DNA of 64,000 nucleotides from Gynurincola endophyticus (lineage in GTDB: Bacteria > Bacteroidota > Bacteroidia > Chitinophagales > Chitinophagaceae). Made by a program: the position numbers and the translations under genes. The stretch spans positions 86,913-150,912 of the forward strand of contig NZ_RCWL01000010.1 of the NCBI RefSeq assembly GCF_003991195.1. The letters run 5' to 3'. The notes beneath the pieces are model-generated. The model was not told where the DNA came from. It was given only the letters and a program-made list of their open reading frames with translations, and searched no databases. Shown in pieces: positions 8,600 through 17,422 of this stretch. Within the stretch, counting starts at the first letter, position 1; every line of letters begins with the position of its first letter.

Positions 8600-9988
8600 T
8601 TGGCAATATTACCTTCAGCGCTTATTGATGCTTTATCACAAATAGAGCATCTGAACGTTAACCGGTTACAGGAAGTTCACCATCATCCTGAAACGATTAC
8701 CAGTATCCGCTTAAATCCTCTGAAACAGTTGGATGTTCCGGTGTTTGAAGTGAACGGAGAGTCTGTAATAACTTCTGATGTTCCCTGGAATCGTTATGGG
8801 CGGTATCTCAGTCAAAGACCTTCTTTTATTGCCGATCCTTTGTTACATGCCGGTGCTTATTATGTACAGGAAGCCTCCAGTATGTTTGTTGAACAAGCGC
8901 TGAAAGCAGCCGGAGCTGATCGTACAGGATTAAAAGTGCTGGACTTATGCGCTGCGCCCGGAGGGAAATCGACCTTGATTCAATCTTATATCGATCCGGG
9001 TAGTTTGCTTGTGAGTAATGAAGTCATTAAAAACCGCGCCAATATATTAGAAGAAAATCTGACGAAATGGGGTGGTGCTAATGTAATGGTATCTAATAAT
9101 GATCCTGCCGATTTTTCTCCTTTAAAAAACTTTTTTGATGTAATAGTAGTGGATGCCCCCTGCAGTGGTAGTGGGTTATTCCGGCGTGATGCAGAAGCAA
9201 TCGATGAATGGAGTTTACAAAATGTTCAGCTCTGCTGTCAACGTCAACAGAGAATTTTAGCAGATATATTACCGGTTCTAAAAGAAGACGGCTATCTGAT
9301 CTACTCAACTTGTTCCTTCTCTGTAGAGGAGAATGAAAAAATGGTTGACTGGTTACTTGCAACGTTTGAATTAGCATCAGTACCGGTTCCGCTGGAAGCT
9401 GAATGGAAAATTCAGGAAACAATCAGTGAAAAAGAAAAAGGAAAGGGGTATCGGTTTTATCCCCATTTACTCAAAGGAGAAGGCTTTTTTCTGGCGGTTT
9501 TCCAAAAAAAATCAGCTATTGATAAATTTAAGTGGAAAGGGGGAAAGAAAAAATTGATACAGGTAGCACCGAAAGCTAGTCAGGAAGTATTAAAATTATG
9601 GACAAATACGACTGATTTACAATACTATAAGATACAAGACCGTTATTTTGCCCTGCCTTCAGTATTGGAACAAGATTTGTTCATCCTGAGTGAAACTTTG
9701 TATCTTAGAAACGCGGGAGTCGGATTCGGAAAAATAAACGGCCATGAGCTGATTCCTGAACACTCGTTAGCATTGAGTAGGGTATATGCAGATTCAATTC
9801 CGTGTTTGGCAGTAGATTATTCTCAGGCGATACAATACTTAAAGAAACAAGCGTTAAATTTAAGTACAAATAAAAAGGGATGGCACCTCGTTACTTATCA
9901 ATCGTTACCTTTGGGATGGGTAAAGATATTGGCTAATCGGATGAATAATTATTATCCTGCAAATTGGAGAATACTTAAAGATATCTAG
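8600..9988 (+). CDS. rRNA (cytosine-C5) methyltransferase, RsmF/RsmB-like
   Basis: Methylates a cytosine at C5 in 16S rRNA using SAM. The start codon appears to be TTG at 8600, fitting the promoter just upstream; the N-terminus MAILPSALIDAL then looks natural. The 462-aa product has the NOL1/NOP2/sun core: LDLCAAPGGKSTL near 114-126 (SAM binding), the VDAPCSGSGLFRRD block with the release Cys, and YSTCSFSVEENE with the catalytic Cys. The C-terminal third contains the domain seen in RsmF-type enzymes. Whether it targets C1407 (RsmF) or another site cannot be settled here. Confidence 0.88.
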   Translation: MAILPSALIDALSQIEHLNVNRLQEVHHHPETITSIRLNPLKQLDVPVFEVNGESVITSDVPWNRYGRYLSQRPSFIADPLLHAGAYYVQEASSMFVEQALKAAGADRTGLKVLDLCAAPGGKSTLIQSYIDPGSLLVSNEVIKNRANILEENLTKWGGANVMVSNNDPADFSPLKNFFDVIVVDAPCSGSGLFRRDAEAIDEWSLQNVQLCCQRQQRILADILPVLKEDGYLIYSTCSFSVEENEKMVDWLLATFELASVPVPLEAEWKIQETISEKEKGKGYRFYPHLLKGEGFFLAVFQKKSAIDKFKWKGGKKKLIQVAPKASQEVLKLWTNTTDLQYYKIQDRYFALPSVLEQDLFILSETLYLRNAGVGFGKINGHELIPEHSLALSRVYADSIPCLAVDYSQAIQYLKKQALNLSTNKKGWHLVTYQSLPLGWVKILANRMNNYYPANWRILKDI

Positions 9989-10055
9989 TTGAAAATAATT
10001 CTTCATATTTGCGATGTCGTTGAATGACAAATATGAAAACACGAAATATTGACCT

Positions 10056-11192
10056 ATGTTGAAAAAAGGATTGTTAGCGTTTATTTTAGTATGTAGTGTA
10101 TTCATTGCATGGGCGCAGCCTGATTTAACGGTTCAGGGCACTTCAGGTAATCTCTATATAGTGCATAAAGTTCAACCGCAGGAAAACTGGTATAGTATCG
10201 GACGTATCTATAATTTAAGTCCGAGAGAAATTGCTCCTTTTAACGGCAAAAGTCTGGATGCAAGTTTATCTATCGGACAAGAATTGAAAATTCCTTTAAA
10301 ATCTGGAAATTTTGATCAGCAGAAACGAGTGGCTGCAGGTGAAACATTGGTTCCTCTTTTTCACCATGTGAAACCACAGGAGTGGATGTTTCGCATTAGT
10401 CAGCAATACAACAAAGTTCCGGTAGTGAATCTTGAATCATGGAATAATATCAGGAATGAAGATTTGAAAGTGGGAATGGATATTATCATCGGATTTTTAA
10501 AAGTTAAAACCGATGAATCTGTATTAGCAAAAAATGGCAATGCGATGAAGCCGTCTGCGGTAAATAATAACAGTGCGGCAGTTGCTACGGCTCCTGTGAA
10601 TACAAATCCATCAACAGGTGTAAGTACAGGTGTTAATAATCCGCCTGTAAACAATAATCCGCCTGTAAACAATAATCCGCCCGTAAATAGTGGTGTGGTG
10701 ACTACAACACCGCCTCCCGTAAATAATAATACCGGTGGAGTGCCTGTAAAAGTGATTGTAGACGATCCTAAAACCACTACAGCTGAAAAACCGGTTACAA
10801 CTCCGGTAGTAAGCAATGTTGATGAGGAAATGCCGGCAACTTCAAATACACAATCAACTATCTCCAATACCAACAAATTAGTTGATCATAAAGGTGGTTA
10901 CTTTAAATCACAATACAAAAACGGAAGAAAGTCAACCAGTGGAAATTCTGATATTTTCAAATCAACCAGTGGTTGGAGCGATGGAAAATATTATGCTTTA
11001 ATGAATGATGTTCCTGTAGGAACAATTATCAGTGTAACATTTCCGTCTACGAGAAAAACTGTATTTGTAAAAGTGTTGGGCGGCTTACCGGATATGCGTC
11101 AGAGTGAAGGATTAACACTCCGGATCAGTGATGCCGCAGCAGCAGCTTTGGGTGTAAGTAACTCGAAATTTTATGTAGAAGTAGCTTATTAG
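10056..11192 (+). CDS. Exported LysM protein with C-terminal double-psi barrel domain
   Basis: Predicted periplasmic or surface peptidoglycan-binding protein. The 378-aa product has a signal peptide (cleavage near AWAQ at 21), two LysM-like repeats (about 34-78 with YIVHKVQPQENWYSIGR, and about 92-145), a long Asn/Pro/Thr-rich linker (150-270) holding three copies of NNPPVN, and a C-terminal region (275-378) with the RlpA-like double-psi beta-barrel pattern: GGYFKSQYKNGRKST, then YYALMNDVPVGTIISVT and a final SDAAAAALG. It lacks an obvious lytic transglycosylase catalytic centre that I can name, so it may bind rather than cut murein. It has its own terminator. Confidence 0.8.
   Translation: MLKKGLLAFILVCSVFIAWAQPDLTVQGTSGNLYIVHKVQPQENWYSIGRIYNLSPREIAPFNGKSLDASLSIGQELKIPLKSGNFDQQKRVAAGETLVPLFHHVKPQEWMFRISQQYNKVPVVNLESWNNIRNEDLKVGMDIIIGFLKVKTDESVLAKNGNAMKPSAVNNNSAAVATAPVNTNPSTGVSTGVNNPPVNNNPPVNNNPPVNSGVVTTTPPPVNNNTGGVPVKVIVDDPKTTTAEKPVTTPVVSNVDEEMPATSNTQSTISNTNKLVDHKGGYFKSQYKNGRKSTSGNSDIFKSTSGWSDGKYYALMNDVPVGTIISVTFPSTRKTVFVKVLGGLPDMRQSEGLTLRISDAAAAALGVSNSKFYVEVAY
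10635..10688 (+). repeat. Three 18-bp tandem repeats within the LysM gene
   Basis: Unit AATAATCCGCCTGTAAAC appears three times head to tail (third copy slightly changed), coding for NNPPVN. It makes a flexible linker and could vary in copy number by slippage without shifting frame. Confidence 0.9.
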
Positions 11193-11217
11193 TAAGAATT
11201 GTAAAACACATAGATTG

Positions 11218-11261
11218 AACCCTTAAGGAATTTAGAAAATACGCTGAATTTCTTGAGGGTT
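11218..11261 (+). terminator. Terminator after the LysM gene
   Basis: Arms AACCCTTAAGGAATT and AATTTCTTGAGGGTT pair with minor mismatches and are followed by a T run. Confidence 0.8.
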
Positions 11262-11359
11262 TTTTTATTTGATACAAGATTACTTTTATATTTCTTGATT
11301 ACTGTCAATAAAATATGTACTAAAGATCTAAATCATTCATTACTACGTATATTTATAAT

Positions 11360-11620
11360 ATGAGTATGGACAGAAATCATCAAGATTATGGGAGATATGT
11401 TGTACGTAAGTTACGTGAAGAGACATTTCGTGAAGGACATCCTTTTATGATATATCAGGATGAATTACCTGATTATCATTTTTATTATGAATACCTTGAT
11501 GGCAAAATTCATCTGATGTATATGGACGAACATACTGAGGAATTTATCCTGATCAGAGAGCTATCAAAGGAAGAAGCAGATCAATTAAGACACAGGTGTA
11601 AATTTGAAATAATAAAGTAA
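11360..11620 (+). CDS. Small acidic partner protein of a zeta-toxin-like gene
   Basis: The 86-aa product is rich in Glu, Asp, Tyr and His, has no signal or membrane segment and contains no tryptophan. Its stop (TAA 11618-11620) overlaps the ATG of the zeta-like frame (11620-11622), the tight coupling expected of a toxin-antitoxin or chaperone pair. I recall similar small proteins upstream of zeta-like kinases in Bacteroidota, but its function is not established; it does not resemble the epsilon antitoxin by eye. The frame is intact, unlike its partner. A role as antitoxin is inferred only from position and size. Confidence 0.72.
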   Translation: MSMDRNHQDYGRYVVRKLREETFREGHPFMIYQDELPDYHFYYEYLDGKIHLMYMDEHTEEFILIRELSKEEADQLRHRCKFEIIK

Positions 11621-12201
11621 TGGCAGATTTATACATTTTGACCGGAGCGAATGGGGCCGGGAAAAGCACACTTGGCCCGACTTTTTTACCTGAGAAATTG
11701 AGAGCGAAAGTTTTTGATGGAGATAAAATATTCGTACAAAAAAGAAACGAATTGTGAGTGAAAGGAATCAAACCTGACAAGGAATGTAAAAGATTAGCTA
11801 TGCAATTTGTTGAAGAGTTATTTAATGAATTAGTAGGAAAGGCTCTTGCTCGTTCTGAAGATTTTTTATACGAAGGACATTTTACAAATGATATGACCTG
11901 AAGTGTTCCTAAAACTTTTAAGGAGGCAGGATACAAAATACATCTGCTTTTTTTGGGGTTACATAATTCAACTTTATCTCGAACCAGAGTGTCTAATAGA
12001 GCTCGAAAAGGCGGACACTACGTTGATCCTTTAACAATACATTCAAACTACTACGGTAATCTGGAAAAGCTCGACATCTACTGTTGAATGTTTGATTCCG
12101 TCGTTATCTATGATACTTCAAAGGAATGGAGTGTTGAACTGGCTCGAATCGAAAATGGAAAAGTTACTTCATACCTGTCAATAGAAGAACTTCCCTTTTG
12201 A
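11620..12201 (+). pseudogene. Zeta-toxin-like P-loop kinase frame with in-frame TGA codons
   Basis: From ATG 11620 one uninterrupted frame reads as a zeta-toxin family kinase, the group that phosphorylates UDP-sugar murein precursors or similar small molecules. Visible: YILTGANGAGKSTL (Walker A, residues 5-18), FDGDKIFVQK, the YEGHFTND block, and RVSNRARKGGHYV near 117-129 typical of the family's Arg/Lys region. TGA codons fall at 11755-11757, 11899-11901, 12085-12087 and 12199-12201. No TAA, TAG or frameshift breaks the frame before TAG 12259-12261. The sense flanks (NEL_VKG, DMT_SVPKTF, IYC_MFD, LPF_FKNYL) all accept Trp. Only one Trp is TGG (12127-12129). With the standard code this is a pseudogene; if TGA were read as Trp it would be 213 aa ending at 12261. 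Confidence 0.75.
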
Positions 12202-12240
12202 TTTAAAAATTATTTAAAAACTATAACAGAAAATATCATT

Positions 12241-12278
12241 AATCAAAAAGGAAGCAATTAGCTGCTTCCTTTTTGATT
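12241..12278. terminator. Strong bidirectional terminator
   Basis: A perfect 16-bp stem with a 6-base loop and A/T flanks lies between the zeta-like frame and the convergent fmt gene. The first non-TGA stop of the zeta frame (TAG 12259) lies in its loop. Confidence 0.92.
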
Positions 12279-12289
12279 AATTTGTTTAT

Positions 12290-13222
12290 TTACAATTTAT
12301 AACCTCTTAAAAATTCTTCTACATTCATTTTACGTTTTCCTTCCAGTTGAATGTTATGTGTGACCAGATATCCGTCTTTACAAGCAAACTTTAAAAAAGT
12401 TTTACCATCACTGACCACAGTACCAGGCACTTCACTGACAGGGGAAGGCTCGATTGTTGATTGATATATTTTAAATATCTTATCATTTAAGTGTGTAAAA
12501 GCGCCGGGAAATGGTGATAATCCTCTGATATGATTGTGTACCTGCTGAACAGGTTGATCAAAATTAATCACGCAGGTTTCCGTAAAAATCTTCGGAGCGT
12601 GTTTTAATTTTTCTATAGCAACGAATGCCTGCGGTTGCGGAGTAATGGTTCCGGCAGCCAATGCTTTTATAGTTTTTACCAGTAAATTAGCCCCTACTAT
12701 CTGCATATGGTCGTGAACATCACCGGCCGTATCATTTTCCCCAATGGGGAAGCTCTCCTGTAAAAGAATATTACCCGTATCAATTTCATGCTGCAGCTGG
12801 AAGGTGGTTACTCCGGTCATTTTTTCTCCATTAATAACTGCCCAATTAATAGGAGCTGCACCTCTGTAATGTGGTAATAATGACCCGTGCACATTGATGG
12901 TACCCATCGGTGGCATATTCCACACCATTTCTGGTAACATTCTAAAGGCTACTACTACCTGTAAATCGGCCTGATAACTTTTTAGTGTTTCAATAAATCC
13001 TGCTTCTTTCAGTTTTTCAGGTTGCAATACCGGTATCTGATGTTCTGTAGCATAGGTTTTAACTGCACTCGGAGTCAGTTTCATTCCTCTGCCGGCTGGC
13101 TTATCCGGAGCCGTTACAACAGCTACTACATTAGCACCGGCCTGTACTAACGCGTCTAAAGACGCAACTGCAAAGCCGGGAGTTCCCATAAATACTATTC
13201 TTAATGCTTCAAATGCTTTCAT
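12290..13222 (-). CDS. fmt: Methionyl-tRNA formyltransferase
   Basis: Formylates initiator Met-tRNA from 10-formyl-tetrahydrofolate. The 310-aa product (ATG 13220-13222, with an in-frame GTG just before it) has the N-terminal Rossmann transferase domain: FMGTPGFAVASLDAL, DKPAGRGMK, the formyl-folate motif HGSLLPHYRGAAPINWA with catalytic His/Asn nearby, and HEIDTGNIL. A C-terminal OB-like domain follows (from about 205), ending FLRGYKL. The start overlaps the stop of the upstream NamZ gene, so the two are probably translated from one message. Confidence 0.95.
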   Translation of the reverse strand: MKAFEALRIVFMGTPGFAVASLDALVQAGANVVAVVTAPDKPAGRGMKLTPSAVKTYATEHQIPVLQPEKLKEAGFIETLKSYQADLQVVVAFRMLPEMVWNMPPMGTINVHGSLLPHYRGAAPINWAVINGEKMTGVTTFQLQHEIDTGNILLQESFPIGENDTAGDVHDHMQIVGANLLVKTIKALAAGTITPQPQAFVAIEKLKHAPKIFTETCVINFDQPVQQVHNHIRGLSPFPGAFTHLNDKIFKIYQSTIEPSPVSEVPGTVVSDGKTFLKFACKDGYLVTHNIQLEGKRKMNVEEFLRGYKL

Positions 13223-13224
13223 CA

Positions 13225-14433
13225 CTATTCAAAATCTTTATAAAGTAAATATTTCTTTCTTACTTTCTTAAATGCAGTAATACCCGGTTCCCACGACAGC
13301 CTTATTTCTGCTGCTGATAATCCATTTACTATCTGTTGATAAAGTTGTTCTGAACCTGATAAGTTGTAGAAAAACTTTTTTAAGAAGAAAGAATCTTTTT
13401 GTGGGAATAAGCGATAGGCCTCCAGTAAGTATTCAATCTGTAATGTATTATTGATGGAAGCCCGGATAGCTGTTGGATCACCACTGACATCCCATCCGTA
13501 ACTTAACTGATTTAATAATTTGGGTTTGGCTGCTCCCGGCATCGATCTGGGAGTGAAGCTAAACAGGTTTTTGGGTAAAGACGGATGGCCAAAGTATTGA
13601 AAAGGTTTCTCCGTACCTCGTCCTTCGCTCAATACGGTACCTTCAAAGAAACAGGTACTGGCATAACGATAAACAGACGCCATATCCGGCAGGTTAGGAG
13701 AGGGTTTTACGGGAAGTTCATATACACTGTTATGATCCCAATTTTTTAAAGGAATTACCGTGAGGTTGAACTTTGCACCTTTCCTGGTTTTGTTTTGTAA
13801 ATGCTCACCCAACAAATATTGGGCATATTCACCGATGGTCATTCCGTATACTACCGGAACCGGTTGCATGCCTACGAAAGACCTGAATGCTGTATCGAGT
13901 ATAGGGCCGGACACATAAAATCCGTTCGGGTTGGGCCGGTCCAGAACAATTAATGGAATATCATTTTCAATCGCAGCAATCATATATTCTTCCAAAGAAG
14001 AAATGTAAGTGTAAAATCTGGTTCCAACATCCTGAATATCAAACAACATCAGATCAATGCTTTTTAAATCCTGCGAAGAAGGACGTCTTTTGCTGCCGTA
14101 GAGTGATACTACAGAAATACCGGTTTTAGGATCTGTTTCGTTGCCCACTTTTGCACCGGCATCGGCAGTACCTCTGAAACCGTGTTCAGGGCCAAAAACT
14201 ACTTTTATGCTAAAACCTGCTTTATGTAAACTATCTACAATGTTAACGTCATTGATAATGGAGGTATGATTAGCAAAAATGGCTATGTTTTTGTGCCTGA
14301 TCAAGGGAAAATAAAGTTCCGTGCGTTCAGCAGCGGTTATAACAGGGGATGGCGCAATTTTAGTAGTATTCTGAGCATGGCAGGCCAATAATAAACTGGA
14401 GCTCAAAATATAGAGTATCAGTAGTCGTATCAT
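13225..14433 (-). CDS. namZ: NamZ-type exo-beta-N-acetylmuramidase lipoprotein (DUF1343)
   Basis: DUF1343 proteins are now known as exo-lytic N-acetylmuramidases that release MurNAc from the non-reducing end of murein fragments. I start at ATG 14431-14433 (another at 14445), giving a lipoprotein signal with lipobox LLLAC near residue 16; the open frame to 14556 adds unlikely residues. The 402-aa product holds FANHTSIIND, FGPEHGFRGTADAGA, SLYGSKRRPSSQDL, FDIQDVGTRFYTY, RPNPNGFYVSGP and LSEGRGTEKPF, the recognised family blocks. It precedes and overlaps fmt. A role in murein recycling fits the dipeptide epimerase elsewhere in the window. Confidence 0.87.
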   Translation of the reverse strand: MIRLLILYILSSSLLLACHAQNTTKIAPSPVITAAERTELYFPLIRHKNIAIFANHTSIINDVNIVDSLHKAGFSIKVVFGPEHGFRGTADAGAKVGNETDPKTGISVVSLYGSKRRPSSQDLKSIDLMLFDIQDVGTRFYTYISSLEEYMIAAIENDIPLIVLDRPNPNGFYVSGPILDTAFRSFVGMQPVPVVYGMTIGEYAQYLLGEHLQNKTRKGAKFNLTVIPLKNWDHNSVYELPVKPSPNLPDMASVYRYASTCFFEGTVLSEGRGTEKPFQYFGHPSLPKNLFSFTPRSMPGAAKPKLLNQLSYGWDVSGDPTAIRASINNTLQIEYLLEAYRLFPQKDSFFLKKFFYNLSGSEQLYQQIVNGLSAAEIRLSWEPGITAFKKVRKKYLLYKDFE

Positions 14434-14577
14434 TGCTGTTAACATTTGAATCAAAGAAACGATAATTATCCCAATATAGCCGGGATATCTGATTTGGTTA
14501 CACAAAATTTTCCTCGTTTCTTTGTTATCAGAAAAAAAACCTAGGTTTTTAAACATTCATCTATTAAATATTTACGC

Positions 14578-15030
14578 ATGCAACAAGTGAAAAGCGGCGA
14601 CAAAGTAAAAGTGCACTATAAAGGTACTTTAAACGACGGTACAGTATTCGATTCATCAGAAGGTCGCGAACCTCTGGAATTCCAAGTGGGAAGCGGAATG
14701 GTGATCGCCGGTTTCGATAATGGTGTAATGGGAATGGTAGTGGGAGATAAAAAAACAATTGATATACCTGTAGACCAGGCTTATGGCCCGGTTGATCCTG
14801 AAAGACTGGTTGAATTTCCACTTGCTCAGTTTCCTCCTGATTTAAAACCTGAGGCAGGAATGCAGTTGAATATGACAAATGGCGCAGGACAAGTAATACC
14901 TGTAATTATTAAGAATGTAGGTACTGAAACTGTAACATTAGATGCTAATCATCCTTTAGCAGGTAAAGATTTAACTTTTGAAATAGAATTAGTAGACGTT
15001 CAAGGTACTTCTTCTATTATCATGCCTTAA
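14578..15030 (+). CDS. FKBP-type peptidyl-prolyl isomerase, SlyD-like
   Basis: Cytosolic prolyl isomerase and likely folding chaperone. The 150-aa product has the split FKBP domain (VHYKGTLNDGTVFDSS, FQVGSGMVIAGFDNGVMGM) interrupted by an insert-in-flap domain (about 72-130: YGPVDPERLVEF through DANHPLAGKDL), the SlyD arrangement. The His/Cys-rich metal tail of E. coli SlyD is missing; the protein ends soon after FEIELVDV. No signal peptide is seen. It diverges from the NamZ gene and appears to be a single gene. Confidence 0.92.
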   Translation: MQQVKSGDKVKVHYKGTLNDGTVFDSSEGREPLEFQVGSGMVIAGFDNGVMGMVVGDKKTIDIPVDQAYGPVDPERLVEFPLAQFPPDLKPEAGMQLNMTNGAGQVIPVIIKNVGTETVTLDANHPLAGKDLTFEIELVDVQGTSSIIMP

Positions 15031-15191
15031 TAAAATCATTGTAAACATTGTTGTTCCCGCATATAGGAATACTAATATAAATGATTCTCTTTTCCCCGAT
15101 GGCTGTTCGGGTTTTAAATCCGGGCAGCAATTGGGGATTTTTATTTTTATCAGATTGGCTTATATTGCCAAATTCATAAAATACGCACACT

Positions 15192-16439
15192 ATGATGAAT
15201 GATTATAGCTATACGGTAAAAGACCGCTTTTTGAGGTATGTGCAGATTGATACGCAAAGCGATCCTTTCTCCACTACTTTTCCTTCAACAGAAAAACAAA
15301 AAAATCTGAGCAGGTTATTGGTAGATGAATTAAAAGCTATAGGTATTCAGCAAGTTGAACTGGATGATAACGGATATGTATATGCGCGTATAGTTTCTAA
15401 CGTAAACAAAAAAATTCCTGCTATTTGTTTTTGTTCACATGTGGATACGGCTCCCGACTGTAGTGGAACAGGTGTAAAACCCATTGTTCATTATAATTAT
15501 ACGGGTGAACCTTTATTTTTACCTGATGATGCTGAACAAACAATAAGAATAGAAGAACATCCGTATCTCCGCGAAAGAATAGGAGACGATATTATTACAG
15601 CTTCCGGTACTACTTTACTTGGAGCAGATGATAAAGCAGGGGTAGCGATCATTATGGATATGGCAAATTTCTTTCAAAAGAATCCTCAGATTCCGCATGG
15701 GGATATCAGTATTCTGTTTACTCCTGATGAAGAAGTAGGGCGTGGAGTTGATAAGGTGGATTTGAAAAAGGTGAATGCCGATTTCGGTTATACATTGGAT
15801 GGAGGAGAACGTGGAAGTCTGGAAGATGAAAACTTCTCTGCTGATCAGGTAGTGATTAATTTTTATGGTGTGAGCGCCCATCCCGGATCTGCAAAAGATA
15901 AGTTGGTAAATGCAATTAAGGCGGCATCTTCTTTTATTGAAAGCCTGCCTAAACACGGATTAAGTCCTGAAACGACTGATAACAGAGACGGATTTGTGCA
16001 TCCTGTGCATTTCTCCGGCTCTACTGAGCAGGCAACTGTTCATTTAATTATCCGCGACTTTCAAACGAACAAATTGAAGCTTTATGAACAGCTACTCGAA
16101 GAAAAACTCAATATAGTTTTGTTGCAGTACCCGGGTGTACGTGCCAGTTTTGAAGTACAGGAGCAATACCGGAATATGAAAGAAATGCTGGATGAATCTC
16201 CGGACGTGGTTGAATATGCTAAAGAAGCTATGGCGCGTGCGGGTATTGACCATCGGCCAATGATTATCAGAGGTGGTACAGACGGCGCAAGACTATCTTT
16301 TATGGGATTGCCCTGCCCGAATTTGTTTACAGGTGAAATGGCCCTGCACAGCAAACAGGAATATGTAAGCGTACAGGATATGCAGAAGAGCGTTGATACA
16401 ATCGTTCACCTGGCAGTTATTTGTGCTGAAAAAAACTAA
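15192..16439 (+). CDS. pepT: Peptidase T (tripeptidase)
   Basis: Zinc aminopeptidase of family M20 that trims the N-terminal residue from tripeptides in the cytosol. The 415-aa product carries the dinuclear metal and catalytic residues in order: SHVDTAPD (His and Asp), GADDKAG (bridging Asp), TPDEEVGRG (general base Glu-Glu), LDGGERG (Asp), and near the end the last His in MALHSKQEY. The lid domain sits between about 205 and 320. Length is as expected (about 410). Its stop overlaps the stop of the convergent YpdA-like gene by two bases. Confidence 0.95.
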   Translation: MMNDYSYTVKDRFLRYVQIDTQSDPFSTTFPSTEKQKNLSRLLVDELKAIGIQQVELDDNGYVYARIVSNVNKKIPAICFCSHVDTAPDCSGTGVKPIVHYNYTGEPLFLPDDAEQTIRIEEHPYLRERIGDDIITASGTTLLGADDKAGVAIIMDMANFFQKNPQIPHGDISILFTPDEEVGRGVDKVDLKKVNADFGYTLDGGERGSLEDENFSADQVVINFYGVSAHPGSAKDKLVNAIKAASSFIESLPKHGLSPETTDNRDGFVHPVHFSGSTEQATVHLIIRDFQTNKLKLYEQLLEEKLNIVLLQYPGVRASFEVQEQYRNMKEMLDESPDVVEYAKEAMARAGIDHRPMIIRGGTDGARLSFMGLPCPNLFTGEMALHSKQEYVSVQDMQKSVDTIVHLAVICAEKN

Positions 16440-17422
16440 CTTTTTAAAGCAATTTTAGATTGAATATCCTGTATGATTTTGATAGCATGTTCTCTTGAGT
16501 TTTCAATGAACCATACGTGGGTATTCAGTCCTCCGCAAACAACGCCGGCAAGGTACAAGTCGGTAATGTTTGATTCCATTGTTTGCTCGTTGTAATAAGG
16601 GCATGATACGCCATCATCAGAGAGTTGTACGCCTATTGCATTCAGTAAACTGAAATCAGGTTGATACCCGGTCATAGCAATTACATAATCATTCTCTACT
16701 GTAATTACACCATCTGCTGTCTGAATATCAACTGTATGTGGATGAATGGCTTTAATGGAACTGTTCGTATAGGCTTTAATACTGCCTTCCTCAATTCTAT
16801 TTTCAATATCAGGTTTTGCCCAATACTTAACTCTCCGGCCGATTCCTTCGCCGCGTATCACCATGGTAACTTCAGCTCCTTTGCGGTAGGTTTCCAACGC
16901 TGCGTCAACTGCCGAGTTATTAGCCCCCACCACTAATACTTTCTGCATGGCATAAAAGTGAGGATCTTTATAGTAATGTGTTACTTTAGGTAAGTCTTCA
17001 CCGGGTACATGCATTTTATAGGGGATATCATAAAATCCGGTAGCTATAATTACGTATTGAGCGAGGTATTGATGTTTAGATGATTCTACCAGAAACCCAC
17101 CTTTTACCTTTTGAATCTTCTCAACCTTTTCCTGTAAACGGATATTGAGCTGATGGTTGGTAGCTACCCTCCGGTAATACTCCAACGCTTCGCTTCTGGT
17201 AGGTTTAAAGTTATTGGATACAAAAGGAACACCGCCGATCTCCAATTTCTCCGAGGTGGAGAAAAAAGTCATATTGGCGGGATAGTTGTAGAGTGAATTT
17301 ACTAAACATCCTTTTTCCAGAATACAATAGGGGATGCCGGCAGCAGCTGCAGATAAAGCACAGGCTAAACCGATCGGACCGCCGCCTACAATCACTAAAG
17401 GAAAACTTAGTTGTTCTTTCAT
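16436..17422 (-). CDS. YpdA-family flavin disulfide reductase (putative bacillithiol disulfide reductase)
   Basis: FAD/NADPH reductase thought to regenerate bacillithiol from its disulfide. ATG 17420-17422 is chosen since VIVGGGPIGLACA then follows directly; the longer frame to 17482 adds a non-family leader. The 328-aa product has the FAD dinucleotide fold at 8-20, the ILEKG acidic loop, FFSTSEKLEIGG typical of YpdA, the second NAD(P) motif VLVVGANNSAVDAALE, and the C-terminal YLAGVVCGG and FIENSREHA. It lacks a CxxC redox pair, as YpdA proteins do. It implies bacillithiol use, which is known in some Bacteroidota. Confidence 0.87.
   Translation of the reverse strand: MKEQLSFPLVIVGGGPIGLACALSAAAAGIPYCILEKGCLVNSLYNYPANMTFFSTSEKLEIGGVPFVSNNFKPTRSEALEYYRRVATNHQLNIRLQEKVEKIQKVKGGFLVESSKHQYLAQYVIIATGFYDIPYKMHVPGEDLPKVTHYYKDPHFYAMQKVLVVGANNSAVDAALETYRKGAEVTMVIRGEGIGRRVKYWAKPDIENRIEEGSIKAYTNSSIKAIHPHTVDIQTADGVITVENDYVIAMTGYQPDFSLLNAIGVQLSDDGVSCPYYNEQTMESNITDLYLAGVVCGGLNTHVWFIENSREHAIKIIQDIQSKIALKS

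Noticed and set aside
10635..10688. CRISPR-like repeats
   Set aside because: Units are head to tail without spacers, in frame and coding for NNPPVN.
10400..10876. 158-aa reverse-strand frame within the LysM gene
   Set aside because: Low-complexity antisense of the NNPPVN linker; the plus-strand protein has a signal peptide and known domains.
11553..11936. 127-aa reverse-strand frame across the zeta-like gene
   Set aside because: It is antisense to a recognisable kinase frame and its translation has no domain pattern.
11755..12201. Selenocysteine decoding of the TGA codons
   Set aside because: Zeta-type kinases have no Sec or catalytic Cys at these places, four Sec would be unusual, and I see no SECIS-like hairpin right after each TGA.
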